Below, one piece after another: positions 1 to 5,846 of a stretch of DNA of 7,527 nt. The position numbers were made by a program, and so were the translations under genes. The notes beneath the pieces are model-generated. The model was not told the origin of the DNA, did no database searches, and saw nothing but the letters and a program-made list of their open reading frames with translations. This DNA is from Thermoleophilaceae bacterium (lineage in GTDB: Bacteria; Actinomycetota; Thermoleophilia; Solirubrobacterales; Thermoleophilaceae). Positions within the stretch are counted from its first letter, which is position 1. Each line of letters starts with the position of its first letter. The stretch is taken from positions 1-7,527 of the forward strand of contig JACCYP010000332.1 of NCBI GenBank assembly GCA_013696425.1, written 5' to 3'.

Positions 1-462
1 GCCGAGCAGCGCGCCGCGCCCGCCGCGCGGGGGCACCAGGCGAAGCGCCGGGCCGCCGAAGGCGAGCATCCCCACACGCCCGCCGCGGCGTACGGCCAGG
101 CGGCCGATCACGTCGACGAGCCCCGCGCCCACGTCGCTCTTCAGCCGGTCGGCGGTGCCGAAGGCCATCGACGGCGACACGTCGAGCACGATCCAGCTCG
201 TGAGCTGGCGTTCGGGCACCTCCTCGCGCACGTGCGGTATCCCCGTGCGGGCGCTCGCGTTGGGGTCGATGCGCCGGATGTCGTCACCCGGCTGGTAGGG
301 CCGCAGCTGGGCGAGCTCGGTGCCCACCCCCACTCCCGCCGCCACGTGGTCGCCATGGGCCATGCCGCCGCCGCGCTTCACGAACGCGAGGTCGAGCGCC
401 TCGACGACCGAGGGCGACAGCGGGCCGGGGCCCTGGCTTGCCGTGGGGCGAACGAGGGTCAT
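1..462 (-). CDS. DUF58 domain protein, N-terminal 154 residues (runs off left edge)
   Basis: An open frame runs from ATG at 462 to the window edge without a stop, so only the first 154 residues are visible. The DUF58 signature is clear at residues 54-73 (RPYQPGDDIRRIDPNASART). It is followed by a hydrophobic strand and a MIDAS-like D94-V-S96-P-S98 motif, then LAVRRGGRVGMLAFGG, typical of the VWA-like fold of this family. No membrane segment is seen in the visible part, so this looks like the soluble form of the family. DUF58 genes are classically found beside MoxR ATPases. This one starts 2 nt after the moxR stop codon and has no obvious Shine-Dalgarno (SD) sequence, which suggests translational coupling. 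The biochemical role of DUF58 is not established; a role with MoxR and VWA partners in envelope protein assembly is inferred from context. Confidence 0.9.
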   Translation of the reverse strand, partial: MTLVRPTASQGPGPLSPSVVEALDLAFVKRGGGMAHGDHVAAGVGVGTELAQLRPYQPGDDIRRIDPNASARTGIPHVREEVPERQLTSWIVLDVSPSMAFGTADRLKSDVGAGLVDVIGRLAVRRGGRVGMLAFGGPALRLVPPRGGRGALLG

Positions 463-464
463 GG

Positions 465-1451
465 CTAGGCGGTGACCGCGTGCAGCCCCGGAACGCCGAC
501 CGCGTCGAGCACGCGCTCCAGCACGTCGTCGGCGGACACGCCCTCGCTGAGGGCCTCGTAGGTGAGCACCAGCCGGTGCCGGAGTACGTCACGCGCGAGG
601 TCGCGCACGTCTGACTCGAGCACGTGCCCGCGGCCGCGCAGCAGCGCCAGCGCCCGCGAGGCCTGGATCAGGCCGATCGGACCACGCGGCGAGGCGCCGT
701 ATGCGATCAGCGGCCCGAGATCGTGCAGGCCGTAGTCCACCGGGCGGCGAGTGGCATCCGCCAGCGACACGGCATATGCGATCACCTCGCGCGAGACGAA
801 GATCTCGGCCACGTCCTCGCGGTAGCGGATGAGGTCCTCGGCTCCGAGCCGCTCCTGGACCGCGTGCGGCACGTCGATCGAACGAGCGACCACCGCCTCC
901 TCGTCCACGGGGCTCGGGTAGTCGACCACGATCTTCATCAGGAAACGGTCGAGCTGCGCCTCGGGCAGCGGGTAGGTGCCCTCGGACTCGATCGGGTTCT
1001 GGGTGGCGAGCACGAGGAACGGGTCGGGGACCGGATGTGTCTCGCCCCCGATCGTCACCTGCTTCTCCTGCATCACCTCGAGCAGGGCCGACTGCACCTT
1101 GGCCGGTGCGCGGTTGATCTCGTCCGCGAGCAGGAAGTTGGCGAACACGGGCCCGAGCTCGGTGTCGAGGCGGCCGGTGTCCGGGCGGTACACGCGCGTG
1201 CCCGTGAGGTCTGACGGCACGAGGTCCGGCGTGAACTGGATCCGCCCGAAGCTGCCGCCCACCGACTGGGCCAGCGTCTTGATGGTGAGGGTCTTGGCGA
1301 GGCCGGGAACGCCTTCGAGCAGCACGTGGCCGCCCGTGAGCAGGGACACCATCACCCGCTCGAGCATCGCGTCCTGGCCCACGATGACGCGCTTCACCTC
1401 ATACAGGGCGCCCTCCAGGGCTTCGCGCGGTCCGGGGTTGTTCTCGTTCAT
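465..1451 (-). CDS. MoxR-family AAA+ ATPase
   Basis: This is a 328-residue AAA+ ATPase of the MoxR family. These proteins are thought to act as chaperones that mature or load metal onto VWA-domain partners. Visible motifs are Walker A GVPGLAKT (47-54), Walker B LLADE (107-111) followed by INRAPAKVQSALLEVMQE, sensor 1 ATQNP with N152, the LDRF arginine finger (R169), and the sensor 2 region ASPRGPIGL with R256. All key ATPase residues are present and the length is normal for the family. I chose ATG 1451 because AAGGAGG lies 4 nt upstream. Two earlier in-frame ATGs exist: 1481, overlapping the VWA stop as ATGA, and 1499. They add 10 or 16 low-complexity residues and lack an SD. The gene follows the VWA gene and precedes the DUF58 gene, which supports one functional module. 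The family call is firm; the substrate is unknown. Confidence 0.95.
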   Translation of the reverse strand: MNENNPGPREALEGALYEVKRVIVGQDAMLERVMVSLLTGGHVLLEGVPGLAKTLTIKTLAQSVGGSFGRIQFTPDLVPSDLTGTRVYRPDTGRLDTELGPVFANFLLADEINRAPAKVQSALLEVMQEKQVTIGGETHPVPDPFLVLATQNPIESEGTYPLPEAQLDRFLMKIVVDYPSPVDEEAVVARSIDVPHAVQERLGAEDLIRYREDVAEIFVSREVIAYAVSLADATRRPVDYGLHDLGPLIAYGASPRGPIGLIQASRALALLRGRGHVLESDVRDLARDVLRHRLVLTYEALSEGVSADDVLERVLDAVGVPGLHAVTA

Positions 1452-1455
1452 GCGT

Positions 1456-1462
1456 CCTCCTT
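1456..1462 (-). promoter_or_regulatory. Strong Shine-Dalgarno site of the moxR-type gene
   Basis: Read on the minus strand this is AAGGAGG, followed by ACGC and then ATG at 1451. It is the best ribosome binding site I found in the window and decides the start of the MoxR ATPase in favour of 1451 over the upstream ATGs at 1481 and 1499. Most other genes here show little or no SD, so this gene may be translated independently of the upstream VWA reading frame. Confidence 0.75.
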
Positions 1463-1477
1463 CGTCTGTCTCGTTGT

Positions 1478-2452
1478 TCATGGAAGCCGCCCGAACCACG
1501 TGAGCGACATGAGTCCTCCCATCAGCACCAGCAATGCGGCGCCACCTGCAAAGAGTCCGGTCACCTGCTGCTTCTCCTCCTTGGTTGCCACCTCGGAGCC
1601 GAGCTTCTCGTAGACCTCTGCGAGTTCGTCGTCGGCATTCGCGTCGAAGGTCCGCCCGCCACTTGTCTCGGCGATCTCATCGAGCGTCTCGCGGTCGGGC
1701 GGCACGGGCCGGGTGGCGGTGCTGCCGTCGCGGCGCTTCACCTCGATCTCGCCGTCGTCGGTGCCGAGCGCGATCGTGTTGATCGGGATCTTGGCCTCCT
1801 TCGCCTCGCGCGCCACCTCGACGGGATCCTTACCTGAGGTGTGTGCGCCGTCGGAGAGCAGCACGATCGCCGCCGGCGGCTTCTTGGTCTCGACTCCGGA
1901 GGAAGAGCTCTTGCGCGACTTCAGGCTCCGCAGCGCCGCGTCGAGCGCGTCGCCGGTGGCGGTGCCGCCCTGCGGGCCGAGGCGCTGCATGGTGTCGCGG
2001 ATCGGGGCGCGATCGGTGGCGGGGGCCTCGACGGCACGGATCGAGTCGCTGAAGGCCACGAGGCCAACGCGCAGATCCTTGGGCGCATCCTCGAGGAAGC
2101 GGTAGGAGGCCACGCGGGCGGCCTGGAGGCGGGTCGGATTCACGTCGGTGGCCTCCATCGAGCCCGAGATGTCGGTCACGAGCATCACCGCCGCGCGCTC
2201 CTCCGGCACCGCCACCGTCCGCTCCGGCTTCGCCAGCGCCAGGAGCAGCGCGACCATCGCGATCCCGTAGATCAGCGCCGGCGTGTGCCGGCGCACACCG
2301 CCCGGCCGGAGCGGTGCCACGGCGGGCATCAGCTTCGGGCTCGCGAACGCCTCGGCGCCCGCGCGCCGTCGGCGCTCCCACCACACGTAGGCGGCGACCA
2401 GGACGGGCACGAGCAACAGCGCCGCCAGGTAGCCGGGGGAGCCGAAGGACAT
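1478..2452 (-). CDS. BatA-like VWA-domain membrane protein
   Basis: This 324-residue protein has two N-terminal membrane segments (about 8-25 and 58-74), a VWA domain (about 87-290) and a C-terminal membrane segment (about 299-320). The arginine-rich stretch after the first segment (R27-R30) should face the cytoplasm, which would place the VWA domain outside the membrane. The metal site is complete: D94-I-S96-G-S98, T164 in GGTATGDAL, and D200 in LLSDGAHTSG. The layout matches BatA and related aerotolerance-type proteins that travel with MoxR ATPases. A Ser/Lys-rich loop (about 175-190) separates the second and third MIDAS elements. The ATG at 2452 lies 3 nt after the stop of the HtrA-like gene, with only a weak, distant GAGAAGG upstream. 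The role is inferred: an envelope scaffold or adhesion-type protein matured by the adjacent MoxR. Confidence 0.92.
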   Translation of the reverse strand: MSFGSPGYLAALLLVPVLVAAYVWWERRRRAGAEAFASPKLMPAVAPLRPGGVRRHTPALIYGIAMVALLLALAKPERTVAVPEERAAVMLVTDISGSMEATDVNPTRLQAARVASYRFLEDAPKDLRVGLVAFSDSIRAVEAPATDRAPIRDTMQRLGPQGGTATGDALDAALRSLKSRKSSSSGVETKKPPAAIVLLSDGAHTSGKDPVEVAREAKEAKIPINTIALGTDDGEIEVKRRDGSTATRPVPPDRETLDEIAETSGGRTFDANADDELAEVYEKLGSEVATKEEKQQVTGLFAGGAALLVLMGGLMSLTWFGRLP

Positions 2453-2455
2453 CTG

Positions 2456-3640
2456 TCAGGGAGCCTTCTCGGGACGGGTGCCGAGGGTCACCTCTACGGT
2501 GCGCTCCACGCCGGCGCGCTCGACAACCACCTTCACGCGTTCGCCGGGCTTGCGGGTCTTGATCGACTCGGCCACGTCCTCGGGCTCGTCGATGCCCTTG
2601 CCGTCGGACTTCTTCACGATGTCGCCGGTCTCGATGCCGGCGTTCGAGGCGGGGCCCGCGGGCTCGGTGCCCTGCACCTGCGCGCCGCCGCCGGGGGCCG
2701 CGGAGGTGGTGACGCCGAGGTAGGGGCGCTCGATCTCCTCGCCCCTCTGGAGCCGCGGAACGACCTCCTTGACGGTGTTGGCGGGGACGGCGAAGCCGAT
2801 GCCGACGTTGCCGCCGCCGCCTGCCGCCGCGATCTGCGAGTTCACGCCGATCACGCGGCCCTTGGCGTCGATCAGCGGACCGCCGGAGTTGCCGGGGTTG
2901 ATCGGGGCGTCGGTCTGGATCGCCTCGTCGATCGCGAAGCCGTTGGGTGCCTGGATCTCGCGACCGACTCCGGAGATGATGCCCGCGGTGGCGGTGCGGT
3001 CGAGGCCGAAGGGGTGGCCGATGGCCACGGCCTGGTCGCCCACCTGCACGTCGTCGGAGTTCGCGAGCGTGAGGGGCTTCAGTCCGCCGGCCTTGTCCGG
3101 GTCGACCTTCAGCACGGCGAGGTCGGTGGAGGTGTCGGTGCCGACGACCTTGGCGTCGACCTGGCGCGCGGTGTCGCCGAAGCGCACGCGCGCCTCGTCG
3201 GCGCCCTGGACCACGTGAGCGTTGGTCACGATCGTGCCGTCGGAGGCCACCACGAAGCCGGTGCCGCTGGCCACGCCGCGGCCGCCGCGCGACTGCACGG
3301 AGACCACGCCGTCGCCGGCCTTCGAATAGACGTTGCCGATGTCTGTGCGCTTGAGGCCCTTGTCCTTCTCGTCGGAGACGAGCTCGGCAGGCTCGTTGTC
3401 GGTACCGCGAAGATCTCCGAACAGCAGTGCCGCGGCACCGGTGCCGAGCGCGAGCAGCGAGACGGCGAGCGCGGAGGCGGCGAGGCCGAAGCGGCGCTTC
3501 TTCGGGGGCGGCGGCGGGGCCGGCTCCTCGGTGGACTCCTCGGGCTGGAGCGGGTTCCAGCGCTCATGCGAGAAGGCACCGCCCTCGGCGTCCTCGGTCA
3601 GGTCTCGATTCAGCCAGAGGCTGCGGCGTCGGTGGCTCAT
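2456..3640 (-). CDS. HtrA/DegP-like membrane-anchored serine protease with PDZ domain
   Basis: This is a 394-residue trypsin-like protease of the HtrA family (S1C), which degrades or processes misfolded envelope proteins. The order is a cytoplasmic N-terminus (1-51) rich in acidic residues and ending in a polyproline run and KKRR, one transmembrane segment (about 53-75), a linker, the protease domain (about 105-295), and one PDZ domain (about 307-388, carboxylate-binding loop YLGV at 308-311). The catalytic triad is intact: H143 in TNAHVV, D174 in STDLAVL, and S253 in GNSGGP. The topology places the protease outside the membrane, as in Gram-positive HtrA proteins. No SD precedes ATG 3640, and the 58-nt gap to smpB is the largest spacer in the window. 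The gene reads directly into the VWA-MoxR-DUF58 set, which suggests an envelope quality-control link. Family assignment is secure; the htrA/degP/pepD subtype is not resolved. Confidence 0.95.
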   Translation of the reverse strand: MSHRRRSLWLNRDLTEDAEGGAFSHERWNPLQPEESTEEPAPPPPPKKRRFGLAASALAVSLLALGTGAAALLFGDLRGTDNEPAELVSDEKDKGLKRTDIGNVYSKAGDGVVSVQSRGGRGVASGTGFVVASDGTIVTNAHVVQGADEARVRFGDTARQVDAKVVGTDTSTDLAVLKVDPDKAGGLKPLTLANSDDVQVGDQAVAIGHPFGLDRTATAGIISGVGREIQAPNGFAIDEAIQTDAPINPGNSGGPLIDAKGRVIGVNSQIAAAGGGGNVGIGFAVPANTVKEVVPRLQRGEEIERPYLGVTTSAAPGGGAQVQGTEPAGPASNAGIETGDIVKKSDGKGIDEPEDVAESIKTRKPGERVKVVVERAGVERTVEVTLGTRPEKAP

Positions 3641-3698
3641 GAAGAGTGAGTGAACCCGGCGAACGTCAAAGGGTCCTAAATGCTCTGTCCGAAGCGCC
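3641..3698 (-). other. Longest intergenic spacer (smpB to htrA-like gene)
   Basis: This 58-nt spacer is the most likely place for a separate promoter for the downstream envelope module. On the minus strand it contains TTTGACG, which resembles a -35 element, but the bases about 17 nt further on (CTCTTC) are a poor -10. No SD precedes the next ATG. It contains no tmRNA gene and no T-run terminator. Whether it carries a promoter cannot be decided from the sequence alone. Confidence 0.4.
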
Positions 3699-4172
3699 TC
3701 AGCGCTCGCTCAGGGCGCGTTCGATCTCGCGGCGCTGGTCGCGGGCCTTCAGGTCGCGGCGCTTGTCGTGGAGGTCCTTGCCCTGGGCGAGGGCGATCTC
3801 CACCTTCGCGTTGCGGCCGGAGAAGTAGATGCGCGTGGGGACGAGCGTGAGGCCCTTCTCCTGGGTCTTGCCGACGATCCGCTCGATCTGGTTGCGGTGC
3901 AGCAGCAGCTTGCGCGGGCGCTCGGGCTCGTGGCCCTCGCGTGCGGCCGGCGGGTAGGGCGCGATGTGCATGTTGTGGAGCCAGACCTCGCCGTCGCGCA
4001 CGTGCGCGTACGCGTCCTTCAGCTGCACCTTGCCGTCGCGCAGCGACTTCACCTCGGAGCCCATCAGGATGAGGCCGGCCTCCCACTTCTCGAGCAGGTT
4101 GTACTTGTGCGACGCGCGCCGGTTGGTGGCGAGATCGCCCGGCGCGGCCTTGCGCTTGCCCTTCTTGGCCAT
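3699..4172 (-). CDS. smpB: SsrA-binding protein SmpB (trans-translation)
   Basis: SmpB binds tmRNA and carries it into the A site of stalled ribosomes, so that the nascent chain is tagged for proteolysis and the ribosome is rescued. The 157-residue length is normal. Family hallmarks are NRRASHKYNLLEKWEAGLIL (17-36) running into MGSEVKSLRDGKV (37-49), the RKLLLHRNQI stretch, GLTLVPTRIYF, KVEIALAQGK, and the basic C-terminal tail with the DKR motif (136-138) that becomes helical in the mRNA channel. The ATG at 4172 lies 9 nt after the rnr stop codon without a visible SD, so coupling to rnr is likely. The rnr-smpB pairing is a known conserved neighbourhood and fits the functional cooperation of RNase R with trans-translation. 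The tmRNA gene itself is not found next to it here. Confidence 0.98.
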   Translation of the reverse strand: MAKKGKRKAAPGDLATNRRASHKYNLLEKWEAGLILMGSEVKSLRDGKVQLKDAYAHVRDGEVWLHNMHIAPYPPAAREGHEPERPRKLLLHRNQIERIVGKTQEKGLTLVPTRIYFSGRNAKVEIALAQGKDLHDKRRDLKARDQRREIERALSER

Positions 4173-4181
4173 GGGCTGAGA

Positions 4182-5837
4182 CTAGTCCGGCTCGACGAGG
4201 TCGACCCGCCCGCGCGGAGCGTCCACCCGGTCGACCACCACCTCGATCGGATCGCCGAGGCGCAGGGCGCGGCCGGTGCGCTCGCCGACGAGTCCGGTCT
4301 CCTCCTGATTGAGGACGAAGTAGTCGCCGCGCATCCTGCGCACGGGCAGCATCCCCTCGAAGCCCTCCTCACCGAACTCGACGAACACGCCCGCCCCGAT
4401 CACACCGACGATCTCGCCCGCGAAGGGCTCCGAGGGCTCGCGTTCGCGCAGCGTGCGCTCGAGCAGGAACGACAGGCACACGTCGTCGGCGTCGCGCTCG
4501 ATGACCATCGCCTCGCGCTCCATCGCGCTCGCGTGCTCGCCGGTGTCGGGCATCTGGTCGGCGCGCGGTGCGGCGTCGTCGAGGCCGAGCGAAGCGAGCA
4601 GGGCGCGGTGCACCACGAGGTCCGGGTAGCGCCGGATCGGCGAGGTGAAGTGGCAGTAGCGCGGGCTCGCGAGCCCGGCGTGACCGAGGTTCTTCGGCCC
4701 GTAGTAGGCGGGCTTCAGCGCCCGCAGCACCATCACCGGCAGCGCGCGCGATCCCTGGCCGGTGCGCCGCACGTGCTCGGCGATCAGGCTCGAGGCCGCG
4801 GCCGCGACGTCCCCGGCCTGCTGGGGGCTCATGTTCTTCGGGGCCGGCGGAGTCGGGATCCCAAGCGACTGAAGCCGCTGCAGCATCCACTCGACCGCGG
4901 GGGGATCGGGCTTCTCGTGCACCCGGTAGAGCGTCGGCACCCTGCGCTCGGCGAGGTAGGCCGCCACCTGCTCGTTGGCGAGGATCATCAGGTGCTCGAT
5001 CAGCCGGTGCGATTCGGTCTGCACCTCGCGCCCCACGGCGGCAACGTTGCCGCGGCCGTCGAACTCGAACGAGGGCTCGGTGCTGTTCACCTCGAGCGCG
5101 CCCGTGCGCTTGTCGGCCAGGGCTTGCGCGATCTTGCGTGCGCGCATGAGGGGCTCACCCCACGGCGCCTGCGCCTTCCCCGGGCCGGCGAAGATCCGGT
5201 CGACCTGTTCGTAGGTGAGCCGGGCGTCGCTGCGGATCTCGGCGCGGTGGAAGGACACCGAGCGCACGTCCCCGCCCGCGCTCATCTCCATCTCCACCGA
5301 GACGACCGGCCGGACCACCTCGGGCTTCAGCGAGCACGCCTCGTTGGAGATCGACTCGGGCAGCATCGGCTCGACCGCGCCCGGCACGTAGGTGGAGGTG
5401 CCGCGGCGCAGCGCCTCGTCGTCGAGCGCGCTCCCAGGCCGCACGAAAGCCGAGACGTCGGCGATGTGCACCCACAGCCGGTCGCCCTCCACGGAGATCG
5501 CGTCGTCGAAGTCCTTGGCGTCGTTCGGGTCGATGGTGAACGTCGGCAGGTCGGTGAGATCGCGGCGCTTGGCCGCGATCGGCTCGACCTCCGACTCCGA
5601 GACCGCACGCGGGAACTGGCGCCGCAGGCCGCGGTCGAGCATCAGCGCCTCCACCACGTCGCGGGCCACCTCGGGGCTGCCGAGCTTGCGCACCACGCGT
5701 GCACCCTGCTTGCCCTGGCCGACCAGCACCATGTCGCCGGGTCCGGCGCCCTTCTTGTCCCGCGGGCGCAGAGCAATGCGCTCTCCCCGCCGGAATAGCG
5801 GCTCGGCCACGACGAACTTGCCGCGCTTCGCCAGCAC
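4182..5837 (-). CDS. rnr: RNase R/RNase II-family 3'-5' exoribonuclease, compact form
   Basis: This is a processive, metal-dependent 3'-5' exoribonuclease of the RNB family that degrades RNA hydrolytically. Counting from the GTG at 5837 it has 551 residues, much shorter than E. coli RNase R (about 813) or RNase II (644). A short degenerate cold-shock/OB domain occupies about 1-75. The RNB catalytic domain follows, with IDPNDAKDFDDAIS carrying four conserved aspartates (D103, D109, D111, D112) spaced as in RNase II. HFTSPIRRYPDL lies at about 396-407, and a C-terminal S1 domain at about 465-550. The usual N-terminal winged-helix and first cold-shock domain are missing. I prefer GTG 5837 because GAGGT lies 4 nt upstream; TTG 5852 would add five residues and overlap the protease gene by 8 nt. 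It sits immediately upstream of smpB, which supports an RNase R role in nonstop mRNA decay. Confidence 0.93.
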   Translation of the reverse strand: MLAKRGKFVVAEPLFRRGERIALRPRDKKGAGPGDMVLVGQGKQGARVVRKLGSPEVARDVVEALMLDRGLRRQFPRAVSESEVEPIAAKRRDLTDLPTFTIDPNDAKDFDDAISVEGDRLWVHIADVSAFVRPGSALDDEALRRGTSTYVPGAVEPMLPESISNEACSLKPEVVRPVVSVEMEMSAGGDVRSVSFHRAEIRSDARLTYEQVDRIFAGPGKAQAPWGEPLMRARKIAQALADKRTGALEVNSTEPSFEFDGRGNVAAVGREVQTESHRLIEHLMILANEQVAAYLAERRVPTLYRVHEKPDPPAVEWMLQRLQSLGIPTPPAPKNMSPQQAGDVAAAASSLIAEHVRRTGQGSRALPVMVLRALKPAYYGPKNLGHAGLASPRYCHFTSPIRRYPDLVVHRALLASLGLDDAAPRADQMPDTGEHASAMEREAMVIERDADDVCLSFLLERTLREREPSEPFAGEIVGVIGAGVFVEFGEEGFEGMLPVRRMRGDYFVLNQEETGLVGERTGRALRLGDPIEVVVDRVDAPRGRVDLVEPD

Positions 5838-5841
5838 GGCT

Positions 5842-5846
5842 ACCTC
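5842..5846 (-). promoter_or_regulatory. Shine-Dalgarno site of rnr, overlapping the upstream stop codon
   Basis: The minus strand reads TGAGGTAGCCGTG. The TGA is the stop of the S41 protease gene, and GAGGT shares two of its bases and lies 4 nt before GTG 5837. This arrangement favours the GTG start and suggests terminating ribosomes pass straight to rnr. An alternative TTG start at 5852 lies before the stop codon and has only a distant GAGGT. Confidence 0.5.

Noticed and set aside
284..592. A 102-codon minus-strand frame overlapping the moxR-DUF58 junction
   Set aside because: It lies in a different frame from both genes, has shadow-type composition, and the overlapping DUF58 and MoxR frames carry the conserved motifs.
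1841..3649. A 602-codon open frame on the plus strand, antisense to the HtrA-like and VWA genes
   Set aside because: The translation is rich in Arg, Gly, Ala, His and Val with no recognisable domain, and it mirrors two genes with intact catalytic motifs. Long antisense frames are expected in very GC-rich coding DNA.
3641..3698. Possible sigma-70-type promoter with TTGACG as -35 before the HtrA-like gene
   Set aside because: The hexamer at proper spacing (CTCTTC) does not resemble a -10 box, and any transcript would start at or inside the start codon.
3693..3706. A small hairpin (AGCGC-CTCA-GCGCT) straddling the smpB stop codon, considered as a terminator
   Set aside because: The stem is only 5 bp and no T-run follows on the minus strand, so there is no basis for an intrinsic terminator.
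3768..5798. A 676-codon open frame on the plus strand, antisense to rnr and smpB
   Set aside because: It is a low-complexity His/Arg/Ala/Leu-rich shadow of rnr and smpB, both clearly real by conserved motifs; no family features are seen.
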